Assembly: GCA_947628225.1 (NCBI GenBank) | Contig: CANQYY010000003.1 | Coordinates: 89,913 to 153,912, forward strand | Direction of reading: 5' to 3' | Length of the DNA stretch: 64,000 bases | Source of the DNA: an uncultured Lachnospiraceae bacterium | GTDB lineage: Bacteria > Bacillota > Clostridia > Lachnospirales > Lachnospiraceae | In this document: in pieces, positions 54,312 to 62,818 of the stretch | How the letters are laid out: the number at the start of each line of letters is the position of its first letter | Position numbering within the stretch: the stretch's first letter is position 1 | Position numbers and translations under genes: made by a program | Notes under the pieces: generated by a model | Database searches by the model: none | What the model was told of the DNA's origin: nothing | Seen by the model: only the letters and a program-made list of their open reading frames with translations

Positions 54312-55001
54312 ATGATTACAAATTTTTATGGAATCGGAGGCTTTGGCGCCAGTTCTTTTTTTGACACCTACTTTGGCGCGACAGGAAGCGGCGGCGCGGG
54401 AAATTCTTTATCTTCACTGACCTCTGCTTTCGGCGATCTGAAAATGATTCAGAGCGGCGTGTACAAAAAGGCGATGAAAGCATATTATGCCACCGCGGAG
54501 ACCGATGAAAAGGAGTCGATTTCCAAGTCGGGGCTGGCAGACAGCAATAATAACCTGTCTTTGGTAAAGAGCAGCGCAAAGGCGTTGAACGAATCAGCCA
54601 AGGCATTACAGAAGATTGATTATAGTAAGACGGACAGAGAGGATGTAATGGCGGATGTGAAGGACTTTGTTTCCGATTATAACAAAATGCTTTCTTCCGC
54701 AAAAAATCTTAATTCCTATAGTATGCTGCAGACGGCGGTATGGACAACAGATCAGATGAATATCAGCGAGGGTCTGCTGAATAAGGTAGGTATTACCATT
54801 AATGCCGATAATACGCTGTCTGTGGATGAAGATTCCTTTATGAAAGCAAAAGACAGCGATTTGAAAGCGCTTTTTTCCGGCAGCGGTTCACTGGCAGCGC
54901 GCATTGCCCAGAAAGCTTCGACCCTGTTTAATCAGAGCGCTAATCAGATGGCGATGAACACAGGGAAGTATACCTATACGATGTTTGGCACATTGAGCTG
55001 A
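54312..55001 (+). CDS. Orphan protein resembling the C-terminal part of flagellar cap FliD
   Basis: A 229-residue protein. Residues about 1-40 are Gly/Ser/Phe-rich (FYGIGGFGASSFF). The rest is helical, with a stretch that fits the FliD/hook-associated C-terminal pattern: VKDFVSDYNKML, then VGITINADNTLSVDEDSF, then LKALFSG. It lacks a FliD N-terminus and secretion signal, and no flagellar gene is in the window. Its function is unknown. AAAGGAG lies 9 bases upstream of ATG 54312. It has its own strong promoter, so it should be expressed. Confidence 0.72.
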   Translation: MITNFYGIGGFGASSFFDTYFGATGSGGAGNSLSSLTSAFGDLKMIQSGVYKKAMKAYYATAETDEKESISKSGLADSNNNLSLVKSSAKALNESAKALQKIDYSKTDREDVMADVKDFVSDYNKMLSSAKNLNSYSMLQTAVWTTDQMNISEGLLNKVGITINADNTLSVDEDSFMKAKDSDLKALFSGSGSLAARIAQKASTLFNQSANQMAMNTGKYTYTMFGTLS

Positions 55002-55050
55002 TAAAAGGTTTTCCAACCGGTTAAAAGAGAAAGTATAAAAAGTAATTTAG

Positions 55051-55078
55051 CGGCACAGATGGTTTTCCATTTGTGCCG
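55051..55078 (+). other. Hairpin in the rsmE leader
   Basis: CGGCACAGATGG (55051-55062) pairs with CCATTTGTGCCG (55067-55078), 12 pairs with one wobble and a TTTT loop. No T run follows and it ends 8 bases before the rsmE ribosome site. It may be a weak terminator for the upstream gene or a translation control element. Confidence 0.6.
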
Positions 55079-55106
55079 TTAGTAATGAAAGGTAAGGTTT
55101 TTGTTC

Positions 55107-55856
55107 ATGCACCGTTTTTTTGTTCCTGAAGAAAACATCCGGGAGAGGGAGATACGGATTACCGGAGATGATGTAAACCATATAAAAAATGTACTGCGCA
55201 TGAAGCCGGGGGAACAGGTAGTAGTTTCCTGCGGAAAGGGAATGGATTATTTTTGCATGATACAGGAAATAAAAGAGGAGGCGGTTTGCCTTTCGGTAAC
55301 GGAGCAAAAGGCGGCGGTGACGGAACTTCCGGTAAAGATTACTTTATTTCAGGCGCTTCCCAAAAACGATAAGATGGAATTTGTTATCCAGAAGGCGATT
55401 GAACTGGGGGCGGCCGAGATTATTCCTTTCCGGGCAAAGCGGTGTATCGTGAAACTGGACGAAAAAAAAGAGGAAAAGAAGCGGCTGCGGTGGCAGGCGA
55501 TTGCCGAATCCGCGGCCAAGCAGAGCGGCAGGGGAAAAGTGCCGGACATCGGGGAAATCATGGATTTTTCTCAAGCGTTGGACTATGCCGGAACTATAGA
55601 TACGGTACTGATTCCCTACGAGTTGTGTGAGGATATGGAAAGCTCGGCAGAAACGATACAGAATGCAGTGAAAGGAAACAGCATTGCCGTATTTATCGGA
55701 CCGGAGGGCGGCTTCGAGCGAAGCGAGGTAGAAGAGGCAGTATCCCGGGGGGCGGCGCCAATCTCCTTAGGCAAAAGGATACTGCGGACGGAAACGGCAG
55801 GGATGGCAGTGCTGTCGGTATTGATGTTTCTGATTGAGGGAAGGCAGGGAAAGTAA
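55107..55856 (+). CDS. rsmE: 16S rRNA m3U1498 methyltransferase RsmE
   Basis: A 249-residue SPOUT methyltransferase. MHRFFVPE is the classic N-terminus, and FIGPEGGFERSEVEEA with LGKRILRTETAG is the knot that binds S-adenosylmethionine. ATG 55107 is preferred over TTG 55101. It is the first gene of a unit with iscS2 and thiI (gaps of 2 and 28 bases). Confidence 0.95.
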   Translation: MHRFFVPEENIREREIRITGDDVNHIKNVLRMKPGEQVVVSCGKGMDYFCMIQEIKEEAVCLSVTEQKAAVTELPVKITLFQALPKNDKMEFVIQKAIELGAAEIIPFRAKRCIVKLDEKKEEKKRLRWQAIAESAAKQSGRGKVPDIGEIMDFSQALDYAGTIDTVLIPYELCEDMESSAETIQNAVKGNSIAVFIGPEGGFERSEVEEAVSRGAAPISLGKRILRTETAGMAVLSVLMFLIEGRQGK

Positions 55857-55858
55857 AA

Positions 55859-57022
55859 ATGGAATGCTATTTAGATAATGCAGCTACTACAAGGCCCTTT
55901 TCAGAGGTTTGCGAGTTTGTTTCAAAGGTAATGTATGAGGACTATGGAAATCCTTCCTCCCTCCACAAAAAGGGGTTGGAGGGAGAAAATTATATCAAGC
56001 AGGCGGCAGACCGGGTGGCGAAAACCTTAAAATGCACCCCCCAAAATATCATTTTTACCTCCGGAGGGACAGAAAGCAACAATATGGCGCTTTTGGGGAC
56101 GGCAGCGGCGAAGAAACGTCAGGGGAAGCATATCATTACCACCGGTATTGAACATGCTTCGGTGCAAAAACCGCTGCTTTATTTAGAAAAAGAAGGATAT
56201 GAGATTACACAGCTTCCGGTCGATGGAAAGGGGCATGTGTCGGCAGAGGCGCTGCATGACGCCCTGCGGGAGGACACGGTTCTGGTTTCTGTCATGCTGG
56301 TAAATAATGAAGTGGGCTCCGTTCTTCCGGTAGAGATACTATCCGAAGCGGTAAAGAGCTATAATAAGGACATTGTTTTTCATGTAGATGCGATACAGGC
56401 CTATGGGAAAATGCGGCTTTATCCCAAAAAGATGGGGATTGATTTAATGAGCGTCAGCGGGCACAAATTCCACGGGCCGAAGGGAGTCGGTTTTTTATAT
56501 GCGGCAGAGCCGAAAAAACTGCATCCCTATATCCATGGCGGCGGACAACAGAAAGGGATGCGTTCCGGCACAGAAAATGTACCGGGGATCGCCGGGCTTG
56601 GGCTGGCAGCAGAACTTATTTATGAAGAGCATGAAAAAAAACAGGACAAGCTGTACCGACTAAAGGAATATTTTATCCAGCGAATCCGCGAGATAGAGGG
56701 GACGGTAATAAACGCCTGCTCCCCGGAGGAAATTCGCCAGAGCGCGCCCCATATTGTCAGTGTGAGTTTTGACGGAGTAAAAAGCGAGGTATTGCTTCAT
56801 GCGCTGGAGGAAGAGGGGATTTATGTTTCTTCCGGTTCGGCATGTTCCTCGAATCATCCGGGCATCAGCAAAACCCTGAAGGCTATCGGCGTGCCTGAGG
56901 AACGGTTAGACTGTACCCTGCGGTTTAGCTTCTCTGTATTTACTGAAAAAGAGCAGCTCGATAAGACGGTAGAGGCTTTAAAGAAATTGGTGCCGGTTCT
57001 GGCAAGGTACACAAGACGGTAA
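55859..57022 (+). CDS. Cysteine desulfurase, NifS-like (second copy)
   Basis: A 387-residue PLP enzyme of the same family as the product at 6015. DNAATT is at the N-terminus, the PLP Lys is in SGHKFHGPKG, and the active Cys is in SSGSACSSNHPG, in a shorter loop than the first copy. Its position between rsmE and thiI makes it the likely sulfur donor for ThiI. The first copy likely serves IscU and MnmA. Confidence 0.94.
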   Translation: MECYLDNAATTRPFSEVCEFVSKVMYEDYGNPSSLHKKGLEGENYIKQAADRVAKTLKCTPQNIIFTSGGTESNNMALLGTAAAKKRQGKHIITTGIEHASVQKPLLYLEKEGYEITQLPVDGKGHVSAEALHDALREDTVLVSVMLVNNEVGSVLPVEILSEAVKSYNKDIVFHVDAIQAYGKMRLYPKKMGIDLMSVSGHKFHGPKGVGFLYAAEPKKLHPYIHGGGQQKGMRSGTENVPGIAGLGLAAELIYEEHEKKQDKLYRLKEYFIQRIREIEGTVINACSPEEIRQSAPHIVSVSFDGVKSEVLLHALEEEGIYVSSGSACSSNHPGISKTLKAIGVPEERLDCTLRFSFSVFTEKEQLDKTVEALKKLVPVLARYTRR

Positions 57023-57050
57023 AAAACAACAGTGAGAGATGGAGGAAATT

Positions 57051-58232
57051 ATGGTACGGGCTTTTTTAATAAAATATGCGGAGATAGGGATTAAGGGAAA
57101 GAACCGGTATGTCTTTGAGAATGCGCTGAAGGACCGGGTTTCAGAGCGGCTTATGCGCTGTGAGGGCGAATTTATTGTGGAAAAAGAACAGGGGCGCATT
57201 TATGTGGAGGCAAAGACAGACTTTGACCCGGAGGAGGTAACAGAAGCTCTGAGCCATGTGTTTGGGATAGCTCATATCTGCCCGGTTGTGCTTGTAAACG
57301 ACAAAACTTTTTCCCATGTGTGCGAGGAATTAACGGCCCACATGAAGGAAGAACTCGGCGAAAAACCATTTACTTTTAAAGTATTTGCCAAGCGCAGTGA
57401 TAAACAGTATCCGATGGAAAGCCCGGAGATTTGCGCCGAGGCAGGGGCGTATATTTTAGAGCATATGAAAAACGCCCGTGTCGATGTACATGACCCGGAG
57501 GTTTCTGTCTATGTGGAAATCCGCCGTCGCGCCTATCTTTATGTTTCCAGCATTAAAGGCCCCGGCGGGATGCCGGTGGGAACCAGCGACCGTTCCCTGC
57601 TTTTATTATCCGGCGGGATTGACAGTCCGGTGGCGGGATATATGATGGCGAAAAGAGGAGTACAGATAGAAGCAGTGTATTTTCATGCGCCGCCCTATAC
57701 CAGTGAAAGAGCAAAGCAGAAGGTAGTGGATCTGGCAAGGCTGGTGTCGGAGTACGCCGGTGAGATACGGCTGCATATTGTGAATTTTACCGATATCCAA
57801 TTATATATTTACGACAAATGCCCCCATGATGAATTGACGATATTGATGCGCCGTTATATGATGAGGATTGCCGAAAAAATTGCCGGACAATCCAACTGCC
57901 TTTCTCTGATAACGGGCGAGAGCGTGGGACAGGTGGCAAGCCAGACTATGCAGAGCTTAGCGGCAACGGATGCGGTATGTACGATTCCGGTGTTCCGTCC
58001 CCTTATTGCCTTCGATAAAAATGAAATTATCGAAATTGCGGAAAAGATTCAAACCTTTGAAACCTCGATCCAGCCCTTTGAGGACTGCTGTACTATTTTT
58101 GTGGCGAAGCATCCGGTAACCAAACCGTCTATTGCCAAAATGGAAGAATCTGAAAAAAATCTGGCAGAAAGAATAGGGGAAATGATGGAAAAGGCAATTA
58201 CGGAGAGAGAGATACTGACAGTAAAGCCGTAG
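57051..58232 (+). CDS. thiI: tRNA 4-thiouridine synthase ThiI, without rhodanese domain
   Basis: A 393-residue protein with an N-terminal ferredoxin-like plus THUMP region and a PP-loop ATPase (LLSGGIDSPVAGYMMAKRG near residue 185). It makes s4U8 in tRNA and may aid thiazole synthesis. The C-terminus ends soon after EDCCTIFVAKHPVTKP, so the rhodanese domain of E. coli ThiI is absent, as in Bacillus. Sulfur is then expected directly from the adjacent desulfurase. ATG 57051 follows GGAGGAAA. Confidence 0.95.
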   Translation: MVRAFLIKYAEIGIKGKNRYVFENALKDRVSERLMRCEGEFIVEKEQGRIYVEAKTDFDPEEVTEALSHVFGIAHICPVVLVNDKTFSHVCEELTAHMKEELGEKPFTFKVFAKRSDKQYPMESPEICAEAGAYILEHMKNARVDVHDPEVSVYVEIRRRAYLYVSSIKGPGGMPVGTSDRSLLLLSGGIDSPVAGYMMAKRGVQIEAVYFHAPPYTSERAKQKVVDLARLVSEYAGEIRLHIVNFTDIQLYIYDKCPHDELTILMRRYMMRIAEKIAGQSNCLSLITGESVGQVASQTMQSLAATDAVCTIPVFRPLIAFDKNEIIEIAEKIQTFETSIQPFEDCCTIFVAKHPVTKPSIAKMEESEKNLAERIGEMMEKAITEREILTVKP

Positions 58233-58250
58233 CGGAAGCGTTTTTTATCG

Positions 58251-58289
58251 GGGCAAAAGAAAAGAAGCTAGCCGGCGAACCAGCGTAGC
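58251..58289 (-). terminator. Possible terminator of the HPr-like gene
   Basis: Read on the minus strand, GCTACGCTGG-TTCG-CCGGCTAGC folds into a stem with a UUCG loop and one bulge, followed by the T-rich TTCTTTTCTTTT. Confidence 0.42.
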
Positions 58290-58329
58290 CCCAAAGTAAG
58301 TAACAAACCCAATATAAATTATTATGTTA

Positions 58330-58563
58330 TTATTTTACGATGAATGAATCCAGTTTTGCAAGGATTTCATCTACGTCGCTCTCGCTGTGGATATTGAGGT
58401 CGATTGGTTTTGATAAATCAAGGCTGAAAATACCCATAATGGACTTTGCATCAATGACATATCTTCCGGATACCAAATCGAATTCAGCATCATACTTTGT
58501 TACTTCGTTGACAAAAGCTTTTACCTTGTCGATGGAATTTAGTGAGATTTTAACTGTTTTCAT
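58330..58563 (-). CDS. HPr-like protein lacking the active-site histidine
   Basis: A 77-residue protein with the HPr fold pattern. AKSIMGIFSLDLS around residues 39-51 matches the regulatory Ser46 region of HPr (KSIMG), with Ser at position 41. The phosphorylatable HARP motif near residue 15 is replaced by SIDKVKAF, so it cannot act in the phosphotransferase relay. This recalls Crh of Bacillus, which works only through serine phosphorylation in catabolite control. AAAGGAGG lies before the start at 58563. Confidence 0.85.
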   Translation of the reverse strand: MKTVKISLNSIDKVKAFVNEVTKYDAEFDLVSGRYVIDAKSIMGIFSLDLSKPIDLNIHSESDVDEILAKLDSFIVK

Positions 58564-58609
58564 GGTATTACCTCCTTTCATTGTCCGTGGCTCCTGCCAC
58601 TCTTCATGT

Positions 58610-58641
58610 ATTATACTAGTATGAAGTGGAAATTATGTCAA
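58610..58641 (-). promoter_or_regulatory. Possible long-spacer promoter of the HPr-like gene
   Basis: On the minus strand TTGACA and TATAAT are both consensus but 20 bases apart, with the palindrome ATACTAGTAT beside the -10. Spacers of 19-20 bases are typical of activator-twisted (MerR-type) promoters. Confidence 0.5.
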
Positions 58642-58770
58642 TATTAAATATTTACGAGGTAAAATGATAAAAATTGTAGTTTTTTGTGCAAAATGACAGC
58701 TAAAATGGGTCGTTTTGGTACTTTTGACAAAGAAAGAGAAAGATACCGGCGCATCAAAACGGAGGTTGAC

Positions 58771-60072
58771 ATGAAAGTTGCGTTTCTGACACTGGGATGT
58801 AAAGTAAACTTTTACGAAACAGAAAAAATGAAGGAGCAGTTTCAAAAAAAAGGCTTTGAAATTGTAGAATTTGATAGGATAGCGGATATCTATGTGGTAA
58901 ATACCTGTACCGTTACTAATATAGCGGATCGGAAATCCAGACAGATGCTGCACCGCGCCAAAAAGAAAAATCCGAAAGCTCTCGTCGTAGCGGCAGGCTG
59001 TTATGTGGAGAGCGCCGGAGAGGCATTAAAGAAGGATGCGGCTATTGATATTGCCTTTTCTAATAAGGAGAAAGGCAATCTGGCAGAGAAACTCCTCGAT
59101 ACATTTCCGTTTCTGGCAGATTCTTCTTTTTCCACCGGAGAATGTACCGGCATCCCCGGTGGGAGGACGAGAGCTTATCTTAAAATCCAGGACGGCTGCA
59201 ACCAGTTTTGTACCTACTGTATGATTCCTTATGTCAGAGGACGGGGAGCGCTGACCAGCATGCCGGAGGAGGAAGCAGTGGCGCAGGCGAAGGAGCTGGC
59301 GAAAAGGGGATTTCGCGAAATCGTCCTGACCGGAATCCATCTCTCTTCTTACGGGATTGATTTTTCGGGCGAGAAGAATTTTTTGAAATTAAAGGGAGAG
59401 CCGCTTCTTTCTGTTCTTCGGCGGATGTCAGAGGTGGAGGGAATTAACAGAATCCGTCTTGGCTCTTTGGAGCCAAGGATAATTTCCGAAGAATTTTTAG
59501 CAGAATTATCAAAGCTGCCAAAGATCTGCCCGCATTTTCATTTATCCCTGCAGAGCGGCTGTGATACGGTGCTGGCGCGGATGAATCGGCATTATACTTC
59601 TGTAGAATACCGAAAAAAGGTAGAATTGCTGAGAAAATATTATGAAAATCCGGCGATTACTACAGATGTAATAGTAGGATTTCCGGGAGAAACGGAGGAG
59701 GAATTTGAAAAGACGAGGGCATTTTTGCAAAGCCTCCGGCTGGCAGATATGCACGTTTTCCGATATTCGCCCCGTTCCGGGACAAAGGCTGCGGCAATGG
59801 AGGATCAGATTTCGCCGGAGATAAAAAACAGACGCAGCGATAGATTGCTTTCCGATGCCGGACACTACCGGGAGGAATACGGGATTGGTTTTTTAGGAAA
59901 AAAAGAGCAGGTTCTCTTCGAGGAAATGGCAACAGAGGAGGGGGAGTCCTATCTTACCGGACATAACGAGCGTTATGTAAAGATTGGCGTCCCCATAAAA
60001 GAGGCGGAAAAAAACGGGTATCTGGAAAATGAAATATACCGGATCCGGGTAACGAAAGTTATGAAAAAATAG
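58771..60072 (+). CDS. mtaB: tRNA t6A37 methylthiotransferase MtaB
   Basis: A 433-residue radical-SAM enzyme. The N-terminal domain has the three cluster Cys (LGCKVNFYE, NTCTVTN, AAGCYVE), the central radical-SAM motif is CNQFCTYCMIPYVRG, and a C-terminal TRAM-like region follows. It adds methylthio to t6A37 in tRNA-Lys. The start at 58771 follows CGGAGG; a longer in-frame opening from 58684 lacks a site. Confidence 0.95.
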   Translation: MKVAFLTLGCKVNFYETEKMKEQFQKKGFEIVEFDRIADIYVVNTCTVTNIADRKSRQMLHRAKKKNPKALVVAAGCYVESAGEALKKDAAIDIAFSNKEKGNLAEKLLDTFPFLADSSFSTGECTGIPGGRTRAYLKIQDGCNQFCTYCMIPYVRGRGALTSMPEEEAVAQAKELAKRGFREIVLTGIHLSSYGIDFSGEKNFLKLKGEPLLSVLRRMSEVEGINRIRLGSLEPRIISEEFLAELSKLPKICPHFHLSLQSGCDTVLARMNRHYTSVEYRKKVELLRKYYENPAITTDVIVGFPGETEEEFEKTRAFLQSLRLADMHVFRYSPRSGTKAAAMEDQISPEIKNRRSDRLLSDAGHYREEYGIGFLGKKEQVLFEEMATEEGESYLTGHNERYVKIGVPIKEAEKNGYLENEIYRIRVTKVMKK

Positions 60073-60101
60073 TTGCGATTTTTTTATGGATATATTACAA
60101 T
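60073..60101 (+). promoter_or_regulatory. Promoter of the ireB-ruvX operon
   Basis: TTGCGA (60073-60078), a 17-base spacer and TACAAT (60096-60101), directly after mtaB. Confidence 0.7.
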
Positions 60102-60145
60102 AAAAAAAGATATGGTTATGATTATCAGAAAAAGGGCGTGACAAA

Positions 60146-60409
60146 ATGCAGGAAATCAACAACACACAGTATTTTAAGGTAGATGTGGATAAGGACTACG
60201 ATGTACGGGATGTAATTGCGTCCGTTTATGAGGCATTGACTGAAAAAGGATATAATCCGGTAAATCAGATTGTCGGTTATCTGATGTCCGGTGACCCGAC
60301 TTATATTACCAGCCACAAGGGAGCCCGCAGCTTGATCATGCGCGCGGAACGGGATGAAATTATTGAGGTGTTCCTGGAAGATTATATTAAGAATAATTTA
60401 AAAGGTTAA
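60146..60409 (+). CDS. ireB: IreB/ReoM family regulatory phosphoprotein (UPF0297)
   Basis: An 87-residue protein with NPVNQIVGYLMSGDPTYITSHKGAR, the family core (quoted from residue 36 onward in parts). IreB of Enterococcus and ReoM of Listeria are phosphorylated by the PASTA kinase and tune peptidoglycan synthesis. The gene order with ruvX and the DUF1292 gene is conserved across Firmicutes. Confidence 0.95.
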   Translation: MQEINNTQYFKVDVDKDYDVRDVIASVYEALTEKGYNPVNQIVGYLMSGDPTYITSHKGARSLIMRAERDEIIEVFLEDYIKNNLKG

Positions 60410-60418
60410 GGTACGGTC

Positions 60419-60838
60419 TTGAAGATAATGGGACTTGACTACGGTTCTGTGACTGTCGGCGTGGCGATCAGTGATTCCATGCTGCTGACAGCACAGCCCG
60501 TTGAAGTGATAAAAAGGAAAAGCGAGAACAAACTGCGTCAGACTCTTGCCAGAATCGATGAACTGGTAAAGGAGAATGAGGTGGAGCGTATCGTACTTGG
60601 TTTCCCTAAAAATATGAACAATACAGAGGGAGAGCGGGTGCGCCATACGAAGGAATTTATGGAAAAACTAAAAGCCAGAACCGGGCTGGAGGTCGTGCTG
60701 TGGGACGAACGGCTCAGTACGGTGTCTGCAATGGACGTACTCAAGGAGGGGAAGATCCGCAGGGAAAAGCGCAAGGAATATGTGGATAAACTTGCTGCCT
60801 CTTTGATTTTGCAGGGCTATTTAGATTCCATTCGGTAA
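60419..60838 (+). CDS. ruvX: Holliday junction resolvase-like RuvX (YqgF)
   Basis: A 139-residue RNase-H-fold nuclease. [15 protein letters not shown] at the start, [13 protein letters not shown] and WDERLSTV are the catalytic blocks; family members act in 16S rRNA 5' maturation. TTG 60419 gives the conserved KIMGLDYG and lies 7 bases after AAGG, so it is preferred over ATG 60428. Confidence 0.94.
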   Translation: MKIMGLDYGSVTVGVAISDSMLLTAQPVEVIKRKSENKLRQTLARIDELVKENEVERIVLGFPKNMNNTEGERVRHTKEFMEKLKARTGLEVVLWDERLSTVSAMDVLKEGKIRREKRKEYVDKLAASLILQGYLDSIR

Positions 60839-60861
60839 AACACAGGATTAGGAGGACATAA

Positions 60862-61128
60862 ATGTCAGAAAACGGTAAAATCATTCTTACTGCGGAGGAT
60901 GGCAGCGAGGAGGTTTTTTTTGTCATGGAAAAAGCTGCGGTGGCAGGAGGGAAATATTTATTGGTGGCAGCTTCGGAGGAAGAAAATGCCGATGCGCTGC
61001 TCCTAAAAGAAGAACATACGCAGGCAGATGAAATAAGGTACCGTGTAGTAGAGGACGAAAAGGAATTAACGATTATCTCAAAATATTTTGAAGAATTGTT
61101 GGAGGATGTAGAACTAAGACTAGAATAG
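60862..61128 (+). CDS. DUF1292 protein (YrzB-like)
   Basis: An 88-residue acidic protein (KIILTAEDGSEEVFFVME, GGKYLLVAASEEENADALLLK). Its role is unknown. It is the normal third member of the ireB-ruvX cluster. TTAGGAGG precedes the start. Confidence 0.9.
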   Translation: MSENGKIILTAEDGSEEVFFVMEKAAVAGGKYLLVAASEEENADALLLKEEHTQADEIRYRVVEDEKELTIISKYFEELLEDVELRLE

Positions 61129-61141
61129 AGAGGTGTCATAA

Positions 61142-62815
61142 GTGAAGAAAAAAGGAAAAACAGGGAATGAATCCGTTCGGGTTATTCCCCTTGGCGGATT
61201 AGAGCAGATAGGCATGAATATCACTGCCTTTGAAACAGAAACAAGTATAGTTGTAGTAGACTGCGGACTGGCATTTCCGGAGGATGATATGTTGGGAGTA
61301 GATCTGGTAATACCGGATATTACCTATCTTAAAGATAACAGGGAAAAGGTCAAGGGCTTTGTGATTACCCACGGACACGAAGACCATATCGGTTCCCTTC
61401 CCTATGTGCTGCAGGAGTTGAATGTGCCGATTTATGCTACAAAGCTTACCATGGCGATTATTGAAAATAAATTAAAGGAGCATAATCTTTTAAATTTTGT
61501 CAAGCGGAAGGTAGTTACCTACGGGCAGTATATCAATCTGGGGGATTTTCGGATTGAATTTATCCGCACGAACCACAGCATTGCAGATTCTGCGGCGCTG
61601 GCGCTGTATACGCCGGCCGGTGTTATTGTCCATACCGGGGATTTCAAGGTGGATTATACTCCGGTATTCGGCGACACAATTGATTTGGCAAGGTTTGGGG
61701 AGCTGGGGAAAAAAGGCGTGCTGGCATTAATGTGTGACAGTACCAATGTTATGAATCCCGGCTTTACCATGTCAGAGCGGACAGTGGGAAAAACCTTTGA
61801 TGCGATATTTGAAGAAAATGCCAAAAACCGTATTATTGTAGCGACCTTTGCCTCGAATGTAGACCGCGTTCAGCAGATCATCAATTCTGCCAGACGACAG
61901 AACCGTAAGGTTGTGATTGAAGGACGCAGTATGGTAAATATTGTAAACACGGCGGTGGAGCTTGGGTATATCCAGGTGCCGGATAATATGATCATCAGCC
62001 TGGAGGAAATGAAAAATTATACCGATGACCAGTTGGTACTGATTACGACGGGAAGCCAGGGAGAAGCCATGGCGGCTTTGTCAAGGATTGCCGCTTCCAT
62101 TCACCGGAAGATTACGATTAAGCCGGGAGATACTGTTATTTTCAGCTCCCGTCCGATACCGGGAAATGAAAAGTCGGTATCGAAGGTTATGAATGAGTTG
62201 TCCCAGAAGGGGGCAAAGGTAATCATTCAGGACACCCATGTATCCGGGCATGCCTGCCAGGAGGAGATTAAATTGATCTACTCGTTAGTAAAACCGAAGT
62301 TTGCAATACCGGTACATGGAGAATACAGACATCTGATTTGTCAGGGCGAGCTGGCGCAGGAAATGGGAGTGCCGAAGGAAAATGTTCAGATTCTGAGTTC
62401 CGGGGAAGTATTGGAGCTAAAACCCGATAGCGCTAAAGTAGTAGGGGCAGTGCAGGCGCAGGGAATCATGGTAGATGGCCTCAGCGTCGGGGACGTCGGG
62501 AACATTGTTCTGCGCGACCGCCAGCATTTGTCGGAAAACGGTCTGCTCGTAGTGGTGCTGACGCTGGAAAAGGGCTCCAATACGATTTTGTCGGGGCCGG
62601 ATATTGTATCCCGCGGGTTTGTCTATGTGAGAGAATCCGAAAATCTCATGGATGAGTGCCGGGAAGTAGTCAATATTGCGTTGGACCGCCTGTATGACAG
62701 GGGCATAACAGACTGGGGAAGGATGAAGACGGAAATCAAAGATACCCTGAATGATTATCTCTGGAAAAAAATGAAGAGAAATCCGATGATTCTGCCGATT
62801 ATTATGGAGGTTTGA
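61142..62815 (+). CDS. Ribonuclease J
   Basis: A 557-residue beta-CASP metallo-beta-lactamase nuclease with PLGGLEQIGMN, the zinc motif THGHEDHIGSLPY, FIRTNHSIADS, HTGDFKVDY and HVSGHACQEE. It matures and degrades RNA by 5'-3' exonuclease and endonuclease action. The start is GTG 61142 after AGAGAGG. It lies within the ireB-ruvX-DUF1292-mltG order, where Bacillus has no such gene. Confidence 0.96.
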   Translation: MKKKGKTGNESVRVIPLGGLEQIGMNITAFETETSIVVVDCGLAFPEDDMLGVDLVIPDITYLKDNREKVKGFVITHGHEDHIGSLPYVLQELNVPIYATKLTMAIIENKLKEHNLLNFVKRKVVTYGQYINLGDFRIEFIRTNHSIADSAALALYTPAGVIVHTGDFKVDYTPVFGDTIDLARFGELGKKGVLALMCDSTNVMNPGFTMSERTVGKTFDAIFEENAKNRIIVATFASNVDRVQQIINSARRQNRKVVIEGRSMVNIVNTAVELGYIQVPDNMIISLEEMKNYTDDQLVLITTGSQGEAMAALSRIAASIHRKITIKPGDTVIFSSRPIPGNEKSVSKVMNELSQKGAKVIIQDTHVSGHACQEEIKLIYSLVKPKFAIPVHGEYRHLICQGELAQEMGVPKENVQILSSGEVLELKPDSAKVVGAVQAQGIMVDGLSVGDVGNIVLRDRQHLSENGLLVVVLTLEKGSNTILSGPDIVSRGFVYVRESENLMDECREVVNIALDRLYDRGITDWGRMKTEIKDTLNDYLWKKMKRNPMILPIIMEV

Positions 62816-62818
62816 TCC

